Assembly: GCA_026418055.1 (NCBI GenBank)
Contig: JAOACB010000008.1
Location: 1 to 64,000, forward strand
DNA length: 64,000 bases
Reading direction: 5' to 3'
DNA from: Fimbriimonadales bacterium
GTDB taxonomy: Bacteria; Armatimonadota; Fimbriimonadia; Fimbriimonadales; Fimbriimonadaceae
Positions within the stretch are counted from its first letter, which is position 1. Every line of letters starts with the position of its first letter. Under the pieces are notes generated by a model. The model saw nothing but the letters and a program-made list of their open reading frames with translations. It searched no databases and was not told where the DNA came from. Shown here one piece after another: positions 25,622 to 34,558 of this stretch. Both the position numbers and the translations under genes were made by a program.

Positions 25622-26971
25622 ATGGAAGACGCAGCCGCGCTCGCCTGGGGCCACCTGATCGCCGGAAGCGGCGCGCTGTGGCTGGCCGCGAGGACGGCGG
25701 GAGGTTCGCTGGCGGGCTTCGCGCGCTCGCCGCTGGCGGTGTTCCTGGCGTACTTCGGCTTCGCCTTCCTGGTCGTGCCGGGGTTCAACCTTGCCTTCGG
25801 GATCGCCTTCTGGCAGGCCTCGTACCGCCCGGAGTCGATCGAGCGGTCGCTGCTGCTTTCGCTTCTGTTCGCGGCCGCGGCCTGGGCCGGCTGGTTGGCC
25901 TGCCGCCCGGCGGAGCCCGCGGCGCCGGGCGACGTGCGGCCGCTGGGGCGCGGTCCCTGGCTCGCCACGCTGCTGGCGCTGGCGCTGGTCGGCTTCTCGG
26001 GTCTCGGTCTCCTCGCCAAGAGCGTGCGCGACGCCGGCGGCCTGTCGAACTACTTCTTGCTCCGCAACCTGCTGGCCACCGGAGAGGGGCCCTCGCTGCT
26101 GCTCACGGCCGTTTGGCAGGCGATCCCGGCGCTGCTCGTCGTGGAGCTGCGCGCACGCCGCCTCGCGCAGAGGCCGACCGGATGGCTGCCTTGGTTGCTG
26201 GCCGGGGCGCTGGCGCTGGCGGTGGCTGTCGGGCTGTTCCAAGGCAGCCGAACGAAGGCCCTGTTCCCGATCTTGGCGGCAGGGCTTTGCTGGGCCGCGC
26301 TGCGGACCGGGGAACTGCCGCGCCGGTCCAAGCTCGGCCTGTTGGCGGCCGCCGCGAGCCTGGCCGTGCTGGGGGGACTTCTGGGGATCGCGCGGGAGTC
26401 GGTCGCCGCGGGCCAGGCCGTTCGCTCGGAGGCGTTCGCCGGCCCGCGGCTGGTCACGGAGGCTTTCCGGGAGTACGAGAACCTGTGGTACCTGGTCGAG
26501 CATGAGGCGCGGCTGGAGCCGCTGGGCGGCTCGTCGTTCCTGGCGGGCGTGGTGTTCTGGGTTCCCCGCAGCCTATGGCCGGACAAGCCGTTCGGCGGAG
26601 GGCCGGAGCTGGTGAACTTCATCTGGCCCTGGGGCTACGAGCCCGGCAGAACGGACAACCGCTCGTCGATCACCCCCGGCCTGATGGCGGAGGGATACAT
26701 GAACTTCGGATGGCCGGGGATTCCGCTGGTGGGGGCGTTCTACGGGCTCGGGCTTGGTCTGCTCGCCCGGTTTTGGTCGTGTTGCCGCCGCGGGTACCAG
26801 GTCGGCTTGGCCGTGTGCCTGACCCTGCGGGGCGCCGAGTTCCTGGGTATGGAGTTCTTCGGCGGACTGTTCAACCTGCTCGCGGTGGCTCTGCCGTTCC
26901 TGGTCGCCTGGGCGGCGGAGGCCCGGCTCGCCGAGGGATCGGAGCGGACGGAGCCGGTGCCGGCCGGTTAG
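25622..26971 (+). CDS. Wzy-like oligosaccharide repeat-unit polymerase
   Basis: A 449-residue membrane protein with about 10-12 hydrophobic helices and a large extracytoplasmic loop. The loop holds SFLAGVVFWVPRSLWPDKPFG and the motif SSITPGLMAEGYMNFGWPG at about residues 347-365, which matches O-antigen polymerase families. It would polymerise flipped repeat units in the periplasm. It follows the acyltransferase after 7 nt and its stop interlocks (TTAG) with the convergent glycosyltransferase. Confidence 0.82.
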   Translation: MEDAAALAWGHLIAGSGALWLAARTAGGSLAGFARSPLAVFLAYFGFAFLVVPGFNLAFGIAFWQASYRPESIERSLLLSLLFAAAAWAGWLACRPAEPAAPGDVRPLGRGPWLATLLALALVGFSGLGLLAKSVRDAGGLSNYFLLRNLLATGEGPSLLLTAVWQAIPALLVVELRARRLAQRPTGWLPWLLAGALALAVAVGLFQGSRTKALFPILAAGLCWAALRTGELPRRSKLGLLAAAASLAVLGGLLGIARESVAAGQAVRSEAFAGPRLVTEAFREYENLWYLVEHEARLEPLGGSSFLAGVVFWVPRSLWPDKPFGGGPELVNFIWPWGYEPGRTDNRSSITPGLMAEGYMNFGWPGIPLVGAFYGLGLGLLARFWSCCRRGYQVGLAVCLTLRGAEFLGMEFFGGLFNLLAVALPFLVAWAAEARLAEGSERTEPVPAG

Positions 26972-28078
26972 GCCAGCCACTCGCGGACGGTGTCCGCCAT
27001 CGCCTCGTCCCAGGGGCGGAACGGGAGGCGCGAGAGCCGCTTGCCCATGGCCGCCGGTTCGCAAGGGTCGCTCGACCATCGCGCCAGGAGCGCCGCCAGA
27101 GCCCCCGGTTCCCCATACGGCACGGCCGCCGCGCCGCCGGCCTCCAGGTAGGGTCTCGCCGTGGCGACCTCCTCGTTCACCAGGATCGCGCAGCCCGTGA
27201 GCACGCAGTCGCCCCACTTGTTCGATTCGGCGAGACGGTTGATCGCCACCGATGGGTCGTAGAACGTGAGGCAAGCGTGCGACCTATGGTAGAGGGCGAG
27301 CGACTCCGCCGGCGTCAGCTCGTCCAGGTGCTCCACGAAGGGGTGCTCCAGCAGCCGGGCCGCCTGCGGAACCGAAGGGTCGATCCGGCCCGCCATCAGC
27401 ACGCGGAAGGGCTGGCCCTGGTAGACCCTCAGCGCGCCCGCCAGCGCCTCCAAGCCCCGGGTGGGGGCCAGCCAGCCGTTCACGTAGAGCGTGAACGGCG
27501 GCTCGCGCCGGTAACCGCGCGCCAAGGCGATGGCTTCCGCCTCCTTGAGGTCTGAGCTCAGAGGGTAGTTCGGCACGACGCGAAGGTTGGCGTCGGCGGT
27601 GGGCCACCGGGCGGCGGACAGGCACCAGGTGGATCCTCGCCGAGGCAGCCGCCCGGCGCTCCATGCGGGCGATCCATGGGCGCAGGGGCGCGGGCCAAGG
27701 GTAGGCCATGCTCAGGGTGTCGTTGTCATCGAAGAACAGGTTCAGGCGCCCTCGCTGGGCGAGCCCCGCCGCTGGGAGCGCCGACCAGAGGCTGAGCGCG
27801 TACACCGGCGTGCCGGCCGGCAGCGACGCCATGGCCACCCGCAGGCGGGCCATGTACCGCAGGTACCAGCGCACCAGGGAGCGGTTCTTGTAGCCCCCGC
27901 CGACCAGCACGGTTCGTGTTTCGATCGGCGGGCCGTTGTCCGGCTCCGAGGGCGAGCGCTTCCAGGCCAGGTGCAACAGATCCAGCTCCATGGCTTGGAG
28001 AAGCGCCGCGATCTTCCTGGTCCGCACCAGGCTGGCCGCGTTGGCCACCGGCGCGGCGAGCACCACGCGCCGGCTCAT
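26968..28078 (-). pseudogene. Glycosyltransferase gene interrupted by a +1 frameshift
   Basis: Two frames together make one GT-B-like glycosyltransferase. The first runs from ATG 28078 (MSRRVVLAAPVANAASLVRTRK) through LNLFFDDNDTLSMAYPWP to ARIHLVPV. The second resumes with LSAARWPTADANLRVVPNYPL and continues to the end with TLYVNGWLAPTRGLEALAGAL and LTGCAILVNEE. The total length, 1111 nt, is one more than a multiple of three, so one extra base lies at about 27610-27640 in GC-rich sequence. It may be a sequencing error or a real inactivation. The reading frame before and after otherwise has normal composition. It overlaps the dehydrogenase stop by ATGA. Confidence 0.75.
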
Positions 28079-29289
28079 GGCTTGCGAGCGATCCCGCAGA
28101 AGTCCATCAGGCGGTCGGCGGGCAACTCGGCCCGTCGGAACGGCGTGTGCGCCACGAGGGCCACCAGCAGATCGGCCTCGCTCGCCGCCTGCTCCAAGGT
28201 CACCAGCCTGGCGTCCGGCGGGGCCGCTTCGTCGGCGTAGGGCTCGACGGCCACGACGTGCAACCCCTGGGCCACCAGCGTCCGATGGATCCTGAGGGCG
28301 GGGCTCTCCCGGAAGTCGTCGATGTCCGGTTTGAAGGCCAGCCCGAGGCAGGCGACCAGCGGCTCCTTGCCGGTTTGGCGGATCTGGCTCACGCGCCGCA
28401 GGACCTGCGCCACGACCCACTCGGGCTTGTTGTCGTTGACCCGCCGGGCGGAGTGGATCAGGCGCGCAAGGTCGGGGTGGGCGTCGACCAGGAACCAAGG
28501 GTCGACGGCGATGCAGTGGCCGCCGACCCCGCAGCCGGGTTGCAGGATGTTCACCCGAGGATGGCGGTTGGCCAAGGCGATCAGCTCCCAGACGTCGATG
28601 CCCTCGCGCTCGCAGATCATCGAGAGCTCGTTGGCGAACGCGATGTTGACGTCGCGGTAGCTGTTCTCCACCAGCTTGGCCATCTCGGCGGTTCGGGCGT
28701 CGGTCAGGTGGATGCCCCCACGGACGAACATCCGGTAGATGGCCGCCGCGGCCTCCGCGGCCTCTGGGGTGAGCCCGCCCACGATGCGGTCGTTCTCGAC
28801 GAGCTCGACCAGGATGCGACCGGGCAGAACCCTTTCGGGGCAATACGCCGCGTGGAACGACACGCCTGGCGCCGCCTCGCTCAGGGCCTTGGCGAGGCGC
28901 TCCGTGGTTCCCACGGGCGAGGTCGACTCCAGCACGACCACGGCGCCGTCGCGCAGCAGGGGGGCCAGGGAACGCCCCGCAGAGAACACGTAGCTGAGGT
29001 CGGGGGAGGGGATGTCGCCGCTGGCTCGGAACGGCGTCGGAACGCAGATGAAGTAGGCGTCGGCCTCGACCGGGGAGGGCCGCGCCAACAGCCGACCGGA
29101 CTCCACCGCCTCGCGCAAGGCCGGCTCGAGGTCCGGCTCGACGATGTGGGGGACGGCGCAGTTCACCGCGCGGACGGCGTCCGGGTTGACGTCGACGCCG
29201 ACGACCCGCAGGCCGGCCCGGGCCATCACGACCGCCGTGGGCAGCCCGATGTATCCCAAACCGACCACGCACACGGAAGGGGTGGGCAT
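28075..29289 (-). CDS. wecC: UDP-N-acetyl-D-mannosaminuronate dehydrogenase
   Basis: A 404-residue UDP-sugar dehydrogenase. It opens VCVVGLGYIGLPTAVVMA (NAD fold), then VPHIVEPDLEPAL, the WecC-type segment, then FICVPTPF, ESTSPVGTTE, AEMAKLVENSYRDVNIAFANE and the catalytic Cys in GCGVGGHCIAVDPWFL, and LGLAFKPDIDDFRESPAL near the end. It oxidises UDP-ManNAc to UDP-ManNAcA (or a related UDP-hexosamine) for the polymer. The start at 29289 is supported by CATAAT 9 nt upstream. It is divergent from the export protein gene. Confidence 0.9.
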   Translation of the reverse strand: MPTPSVCVVGLGYIGLPTAVVMARAGLRVVGVDVNPDAVRAVNCAVPHIVEPDLEPALREAVESGRLLARPSPVEADAYFICVPTPFRASGDIPSPDLSYVFSAGRSLAPLLRDGAVVVLESTSPVGTTERLAKALSEAAPGVSFHAAYCPERVLPGRILVELVENDRIVGGLTPEAAEAAAAIYRMFVRGGIHLTDARTAEMAKLVENSYRDVNIAFANELSMICEREGIDVWELIALANRHPRVNILQPGCGVGGHCIAVDPWFLVDAHPDLARLIHSARRVNDNKPEWVVAQVLRRVSQIRQTGKEPLVACLGLAFKPDIDDFRESPALRIHRTLVAQGLHVVAVEPYADEAAPPDARLVTLEQAASEADLLVALVAHTPFRRAELPADRLMDFCGIARKP

Positions 29290-29298
29290 GGTGGCAAC

Positions 29299-29346
29299 AT
29301 TATGCCTCGCCCCGTCGGCTCGGTCGGCTGGCGCCGTAGGTAAACT
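29299..29346. promoter_or_regulatory. Divergent -10 elements of wecC and the Wza-like gene
   Basis: Minus strand CATAAT (29304-29299) ends 9 nt before the wecC ATG. Plus strand TAAACT (29341-29346) is 24 nt before the ATG at 29371, with GAGAGG in the leader. Confidence 0.5.
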
Positions 29347-29370
29347 GCGCGGGTTCGAGAGGCGGACCCC

Positions 29371-32300
29371 ATGCGCAAGCGATCGTTGGCTCGGCTGATG
29401 TGGATCTTCGGCCTGCTCGGCCTGCTGGGCGCTTCTTCGGTCCGGGCGGCTCCGGACCTGCGGCTGGCCCCTATTTCCGAAAGGACCGTGCGAGCGGGCG
29501 AGACCGTGCGCTTCCGCGCCTCGGCTTCCGGGGGGCAGGTGCTTTACTCGCTGGTGGGTGGGCCGAAGGGCGCGGCCATCAGCGACGACGGGCTGTTCGT
29601 TTGGACGCCGACGCAGAAGGGGCTTTTCGCCTTCGAGATCGTGGCGGCCTCGGTGGCCGACCCGAAGCAGCGGGCGTCGACCGTGGTGCGGGTGCGCGTG
29701 ATCGATCCGGACGCCCCGACGTTCGCGGAGATTCCCAGTCAGGTGGTCGCTCTGGGCACCGTGGTGCGTTTCCAGGCCAAGGCGGAGCCGAAGCCGGGAA
29801 CGCTCGGAAGGATCGTGTACTCGCTGGCCAACCCGCCGGAGGGCGCGACGATCGACGCTTACAGCGGGCGCTTCGCTTGGCGCCCCCTGCGCGCGGGTTC
29901 GTACGAGCTCGAGGTTGTGGCCGCACCCGAGGGTTCGCCGTGGCTGCTCAACGTGCAGCGCGTCTCGATCACCGTGCAGGGCGTCGAGCGCCCGGAGCTC
30001 GAGCCGATCCCGGCTCGTTCGGTCGCCGTCGGCTCGACCTACACCGCGGTGGCCAGGCAGCGGTCGGGCGGCCGGCCGATGGAGGAGATGGTGTTCTCGC
30101 TGAAGGGCGCCCCGGACGGCATGACCATCGAGCCTCGCTCGGGACGCATCCAGTGGACGCCCAGGCAGCCGGGCACGTACAGCTTCACGGTCGTGGGCAC
30201 GTCGACCGCGGACGCGGAGGTCCAAGCTTCGGCGTCGTCCGAGGTCAGGGTGTTCGGGGTGTTCGGCTCCAACTTCTTCGACGCCGCCAGGGCGATGCTG
30301 CAGGGCCGGATGGCGGCGATGCGCGACGGCAAGTTCGTGCCCGGCACCGCGACGATCATGGTCCAGCAGGGCGAGGCCAAAGCCTCCGAGACGGTCGAGC
30401 CGCTGCGCAACTTCGTGGGACCCGAAGCGATGGCGGCGTTCAACGTGGCCACGCCCGATCCGGAGCGCTACCAGCTGGGCCCCGGGGACGTTCTCAAGGT
30501 GCGCTTCTGGAGTCCGGCGTTCGAGCCCAAGGAGCACACGGTGAAGGTGGACGCCCGCGGCGTGGTCTCCCTGCCGGACACCAACGTGCGGGCGGTCGTT
30601 CGGGGACGCACGCTGGGCCAGGCCGAGAGCCTGCTGCGCTCCGAGCTGCGGCGCCTGATCCGCAACGCGGACGTCCTGGTGCAGCTGGAGGAGGTGCGCA
30701 CCATGGCCATCACGGTGATGGGCGAGGCCTACCAGCCTGGGCGCTACCAGGTGCCCTCCGTGGCGACCCTGTTCAACGCCGTGTACCTGTTCGGAGGGCC
30801 GACGGACGACGGCTCTTTCCGCCGCATCGAGCTGAGGCGGAGCGACGGCACGCGCCGCGTGCTGGATCTTTACCGCTATCTGCTGGGCGGCGACGCCAGC
30901 CAAGACACGCCTCTGCAGCCGGGCGACGCGATCTTCGTGCCCCGAGCCGAGCGGAGGGTGGTGGTGAGCGGCGAAGTCGCGCGGCCGGGCGTGTACGAGA
31001 TCCTTCCCGGAGAAACCCTCCGCGACGCGGTGCGGATGGCGGGAGGCCTGCGGCCCACCGCGGTCGCCGACGCCGCTCTGCTGGAGACGGTAGGCGAGAG
31101 CGGCAGCCTGCCCGGGCGGGTCCTGCTGAGGCTGGACCTGGACCGAGCGGGCGTGGAGCTGAAGGACGGCGACGTGCTGGACGTTCCCAGTCTGCCGAGC
31201 GCGATCCTGAACGAGGCGCTCGTCGAGGGAGCCGTGGAGCGCCCGGGGAGGTATCCCGTGGCGGAGGGAACCACGGTGGCGGAGCTGCTGCGGCTCGCCG
31301 GCGGCCTCAGCCGCGAGGCCTGGCGCGAGCGCTTCGACGTGTTCCGGCGCACGGAGGACGGCTCGAACGCGCTGGTGGCGTTGACGCCGGACCGCGCCGG
31401 GCGGGAGCCGGCCAAGCCCGGCGACCGCGTGGTGGTGTACCGCGAGTCGGACGTGGCTTTCCTCGGGCATCGGGTGGTGGAGGCCACCGGCGCGGTGCGC
31501 AAGGCGGGAACGTTCCAGCGTTCGGAGGGGATGCGCCTGCTCGACCTGCTGATCCAGGCCGGAGGCCTCGCTCCCGACGCGAACGCCGAGCGGGGCTTTC
31601 TGCAACGCACCGAGCCGGACGGCACGCCGGGCGAGCTGATCGCCGTGGACCTGCGCAAGGCGCTGGCCGGCGACCCCCAGGCGAACGTGGAGCTGCGCGA
31701 CCGCGACGTGCTGAGGGTGCAAACTGTGGCGGAGAGCCGGTACCTGCCGGACCAGACCGTGCAGGTGCTGGGCGCGGTGCAGGCTCCGGGCATGTACACC
31801 AGGGCCAGCAACCTCACGCTCGGCGACCTGCTCAAGCTGGCGGGCGGGCCCACCCCGGACGCGGGGGATTTCTTGGAGATCGCCAAGGCGCGCGTCCCCG
31901 AAGGCACGCCGCCGATCCGCGTCAGTCTGAAGGAGGCCTGGGAAGGCGGGCCGGCCTCGGCCACGCGGCTGGAGGACGGAGACTTCGTGACCGTTCCCGC
32001 GCGGCGGGACTTCGTGGTGGCCCCCCGAACCGTGACCATCCTCGGCGAGGTGGCGAACCCCGGTCCCTACACGCTCTCGCGGGCGGGAGAGACGCTCAGC
32101 GATCTGGTGGCGCGCGCGGGCGGACTGACCGCCGCGGCGTTCCCCGAGGGCGCGCAGTTCCTGCGCAACCCCCGGCGCCTGCGCACGGACCCCCAGCAGG
32201 CGGTGGCGCCCAAGGTTCGCCAAATGATCGACCTGGTGAACGAGGCGGAGTATCGCCGGGCCCTGGCGCGCGGCGAGCTGGAGCGCACCCGCATCGCCGC

Positions 32301-32862
32301 CGGCATCAAGAGCGAGCCGATCGTGCTCGGTCTGCCGGGCCAGGCGGCCCAAGCCCCGCCCGCGGTATCGATCCCCGAGCTGAGGGGCGAGACGGTCACC
32401 CCCGCGCGCGAGCTCGGCCTGGCGGAGCTCAGCCCGACGGGGAACGTGAACGTGAACCTGCCCGCGGCGCTGAGCGCCAAGGGCGGTCCGCAGGACCTGC
32501 CGCTGGAGGACGGCGACGTGATCGTGGTGCCCCAGAGACCCACCACCGTGGCGGTCACGGGCGCGGTCGTGGTGCCCTCGTCGAACCTGTTCGTCAAGGG
32601 CCGGAACGTCGAGTACTACGTCGAGCGTTCCGGGGGCTACACGCTGGACGCGGCGACGGACGGCATCCTGCTGATCAAGCCGAACGGACAGGTGGTTCGC
32701 GCCGACCGCAGGACCCAGCCCGGGCTGGGAGACGTGATCTTCGTGCCCACCAAGGTGATGGCGGCTCGGCTGGCGGACCGCCAGGCGGAGGTCGACGCGG
32801 TGTCGCGCAACGTCACCAGCGCGGCCGTGGTGATCGCTCTGCTGAGGGCGCTGATTCCGTGA
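29371..32862 (+). CDS. Large Wza-like polysaccharide export protein with Ig-like N-terminus and multiple SLBB domains
   Basis: A 1163-residue secreted protein with a signal peptide (LMWIFGLLGLLGASSVRAA). Residues ~30-300 contain three putative Ig-like (He_PIG) repeats with the motif GxxxW-(T/R)-P (DGLFVWTPTQKG, SGRFAWRPLRAG, SGRIQWTPRQPG). A Poly_export domain starts at about residue 366 (YQLGPGDVLKVRFW). After it come five to seven SLBB/beta-grasp units, with repeated (V)xGEVxxPGxY (VVSGEVARPGVYEI, LVEGAVERPGRYPV, ILGEVANPGPYTL, QVLGAVQAPGMYTR). The final segment ends near VIALLRALIP. Wza is about 380 residues, so this is three times the usual size. It would form the outer-membrane export channel of the locus. 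Confidence 0.85.
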   Translation: MRKRSLARLMWIFGLLGLLGASSVRAAPDLRLAPISERTVRAGETVRFRASASGGQVLYSLVGGPKGAAISDDGLFVWTPTQKGLFAFEIVAASVADPKQRASTVVRVRVIDPDAPTFAEIPSQVVALGTVVRFQAKAEPKPGTLGRIVYSLANPPEGATIDAYSGRFAWRPLRAGSYELEVVAAPEGSPWLLNVQRVSITVQGVERPELEPIPARSVAVGSTYTAVARQRSGGRPMEEMVFSLKGAPDGMTIEPRSGRIQWTPRQPGTYSFTVVGTSTADAEVQASASSEVRVFGVFGSNFFDAARAMLQGRMAAMRDGKFVPGTATIMVQQGEAKASETVEPLRNFVGPEAMAAFNVATPDPERYQLGPGDVLKVRFWSPAFEPKEHTVKVDARGVVSLPDTNVRAVVRGRTLGQAESLLRSELRRLIRNADVLVQLEEVRTMAITVMGEAYQPGRYQVPSVATLFNAVYLFGGPTDDGSFRRIELRRSDGTRRVLDLYRYLLGGDASQDTPLQPGDAIFVPRAERRVVVSGEVARPGVYEILPGETLRDAVRMAGGLRPTAVADAALLETVGESGSLPGRVLLRLDLDRAGVELKDGDVLDVPSLPSAILNEALVEGAVERPGRYPVAEGTTVAELLRLAGGLSREAWRERFDVFRRTEDGSNALVALTPDRAGREPAKPGDRVVVYRESDVAFLGHRVVEATGAVRKAGTFQRSEGMRLLDLLIQAGGLAPDANAERGFLQRTEPDGTPGELIAVDLRKALAGDPQANVELRDRDVLRVQTVAESRYLPDQTVQVLGAVQAPGMYTRASNLTLGDLLKLAGGPTPDAGDFLEIAKARVPEGTPPIRVSLKEAWEGGPASATRLEDGDFVTVPARRDFVVAPRTVTILGEVANPGPYTLSRAGETLSDLVARAGGLTAAAFPEGAQFLRNPRRLRTDPQQAVAPKVRQMIDLVNEAEYRRALARGELERTRIAAGIKSEPIVLGLPGQAAQAPPAVSIPELRGETVTPARELGLAELSPTGNVNVNLPAALSAKGGPQDLPLEDGDVIVVPQRPTTVAVTGAVVVPSSNLFVKGRNVEYYVERSGGYTLDAATDGILLIKPNGQVVRADRRTQPGLGDVIFVPTKVMAARLADRQAEVDAVSRNVTSAAVVIALLRALIP

Positions 32863-32914
32863 CGGAGCCCGGGACGCGGCCCGACGGCGGTGACGATTCC
32901 TTCGACGGGAGCGT

Positions 32915-32920
32915 CATAAT
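32915..32920 (+). promoter_or_regulatory. -10-like CATAAT with a GC-rich leader
   Basis: CATAAT is 60 nt before the ATG at 32981. The leader contains a near-palindrome of GCCCGCGG (about 32936-32954) and GGAGG nine bases before the start. Confidence 0.45.
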
Positions 32921-32980
32921 GACCGGAAAGCAACGCCCGCGGGGCCCGCGGGCCTTGGGCGTTTGCCGGAGGAAACCTGG

Positions 32981-34537
32981 ATGAACCGTTGCTTGGCGAC
33001 TTGGATCGGCTTGATCGCGGCGGGCTTGGCTTGGGCCCAGGCGCCGTTCACGATCGTGCGGCCGGCCGACGGCTCGAAGGTCCGCGAGAAGGTGCGCGTG
33101 CTGCTTCCCAAGGACAGCATCCCGGACGGCGGCTACGTCGGGGTGTTCGTCGGCGGCAAGTTCCTCGAGGCCACGGTGCCTCAGGTGCAGGGCAAGTACC
33201 GCGAGTACCTGCTCGACACCAAGGCCCGGGGCATTCCCGACGGCGAGACCACGATCGAGCTCGTGCTGTTCGTGGAGACCAACGACCAGGCGCGCGTGGT
33301 CGATCGGTCCTCGGTGGAGGTGAACGTCGCCAACTCCTCGTCGATTCCGATCCCCGAGGAGGGAGTGAAGCTGCGCTACCGCTGGCGCCCGGGCATGGAG
33401 CTGGTGTACAACCTCGAGGTCCGCACCCAGCTGGCCACGCTCACCGAGGCGCAGAACAAGCTCGGGGCGCGCGGCGCCGACCTGCCGATCGAGGCGGAGC
33501 GGATCCGCCTGCTGTACGCGGTGGACAACGCGTATCCCAACGGCGACGGCCTGGTGCGCATCCAGGCGATGCCGCTGCAGGGCAAGAACTACGCGTGGCT
33601 CACCACCAGCGACGAGACCCAGCCGCGCCGCTTCATGGACTACGAGATGCACTCGGTGTACATGAGGCTCACCAACACCGGCATGGAGGTGTTCGGCTCG
33701 GTGCCGTTCTACGTTCCCCTGGAGGGCACCATGGGCGAGGCTCGGCGCACGGACCTGTTCGCCGTGTTCCCGCTGCCCACGCTGCCCGCCAAGCCGGTCG
33801 CGCCGGGCGACATCTGGCAGGCGCGGTTCCTGGACAGCGCCCTCGACCTGGACAAGCTGTACGAGCAGGATCGCCTGACGGAGGCCCTGCTCGCCCGGGG
33901 CGAGTTCCTGGGCGTCGAATGGGAGTCGGGCTTCCCCTGCGCGAAAATCCGGCACACGCTGGAGGCTGGCCAGAAGCGCAAGCGCGACGAGCAGAACCGG
34001 CAGCAGCGAGCGGGCACGGGCTTCGCCAGCGGCGCGAGCGGCTCCTCCAGCGACATCGAGGATGAGAAGCTGTCGCTCGAAGAGACGGTGTGGTTCGCCC
34101 TCGATCGAGGAGTCGTGGTGAAGATGGTCCGCGAGGAGACCATCGACCGCAAGATCACGTCGCCGGCGTTCGGCGGCGCGGGCACCGGTCCGATGGGCGG
34201 CCCGATGGGTCCGATGGGCGGACCCCAGATGGGTCCGATGGGACCGATGGGGCCCGGCGGCATGCCTCCCGGCTACAGCGGCGGCCCCGGCTTCGGCCCG
34301 TTCGGCCCTCCCGGCATGGGCCGCAACCAGAACACCGTGGACTACCGGCAGGTGGTTGGTCCTGCGGGGAACAAGGGCGGCGGAGCCCAAGGGGGCGCGG
34401 TGGGCGGCCCCGCGATGGGTCCCGGAGGCATGGGCGGCATGTTCGGCGGCAACCGGGGCATGATGGGCGGCGGCAGCGCCGCACAGACGCGGTACTTCCG
34501 CATCAAGCGCCAGTTCGTGTTCACCCTCGAGCGATGA
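32981..34537 (+). CDS. Secreted protein with Met/Gly/Pro-rich low-complexity tail
   Basis: A 518-residue protein with a signal peptide (CLATWIGLIAAGLAWAQA). The body (about 20-390) is beta-rich: an Ig-like opening FTIVRPADGSKVREKVRVLLP, then a domain with LRYRWRPGMELVYNLEVRTQ. It continues as pairs of strands to EETVWFALDRGVVVKM and contains no known catalytic motif. From about residue 402 it consists of MGP/MGG repeats (GPMGGPMGPMGG and similar) and Gly-rich sequence to about residue 503, then a final strand YFRIKRQFVFTLER. The tail looks like an interrupted beta domain with a disordered insertion. GGAGG nine bases upstream fixes the ATG. Function unknown. Confidence 0.7.
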   Translation: MNRCLATWIGLIAAGLAWAQAPFTIVRPADGSKVREKVRVLLPKDSIPDGGYVGVFVGGKFLEATVPQVQGKYREYLLDTKARGIPDGETTIELVLFVETNDQARVVDRSSVEVNVANSSSIPIPEEGVKLRYRWRPGMELVYNLEVRTQLATLTEAQNKLGARGADLPIEAERIRLLYAVDNAYPNGDGLVRIQAMPLQGKNYAWLTTSDETQPRRFMDYEMHSVYMRLTNTGMEVFGSVPFYVPLEGTMGEARRTDLFAVFPLPTLPAKPVAPGDIWQARFLDSALDLDKLYEQDRLTEALLARGEFLGVEWESGFPCAKIRHTLEAGQKRKRDEQNRQQRAGTGFASGASGSSSDIEDEKLSLEETVWFALDRGVVVKMVREETIDRKITSPAFGGAGTGPMGGPMGPMGGPQMGPMGPMGPGGMPPGYSGGPGFGPFGPPGMGRNQNTVDYRQVVGPAGNKGGGAQGGAVGGPAMGPGGMGGMFGGNRGMMGGGSAAQTRYFRIKRQFVFTLER

Positions 34538-34558
34538 TCGGGGCCTAGGTCTCCGGCC

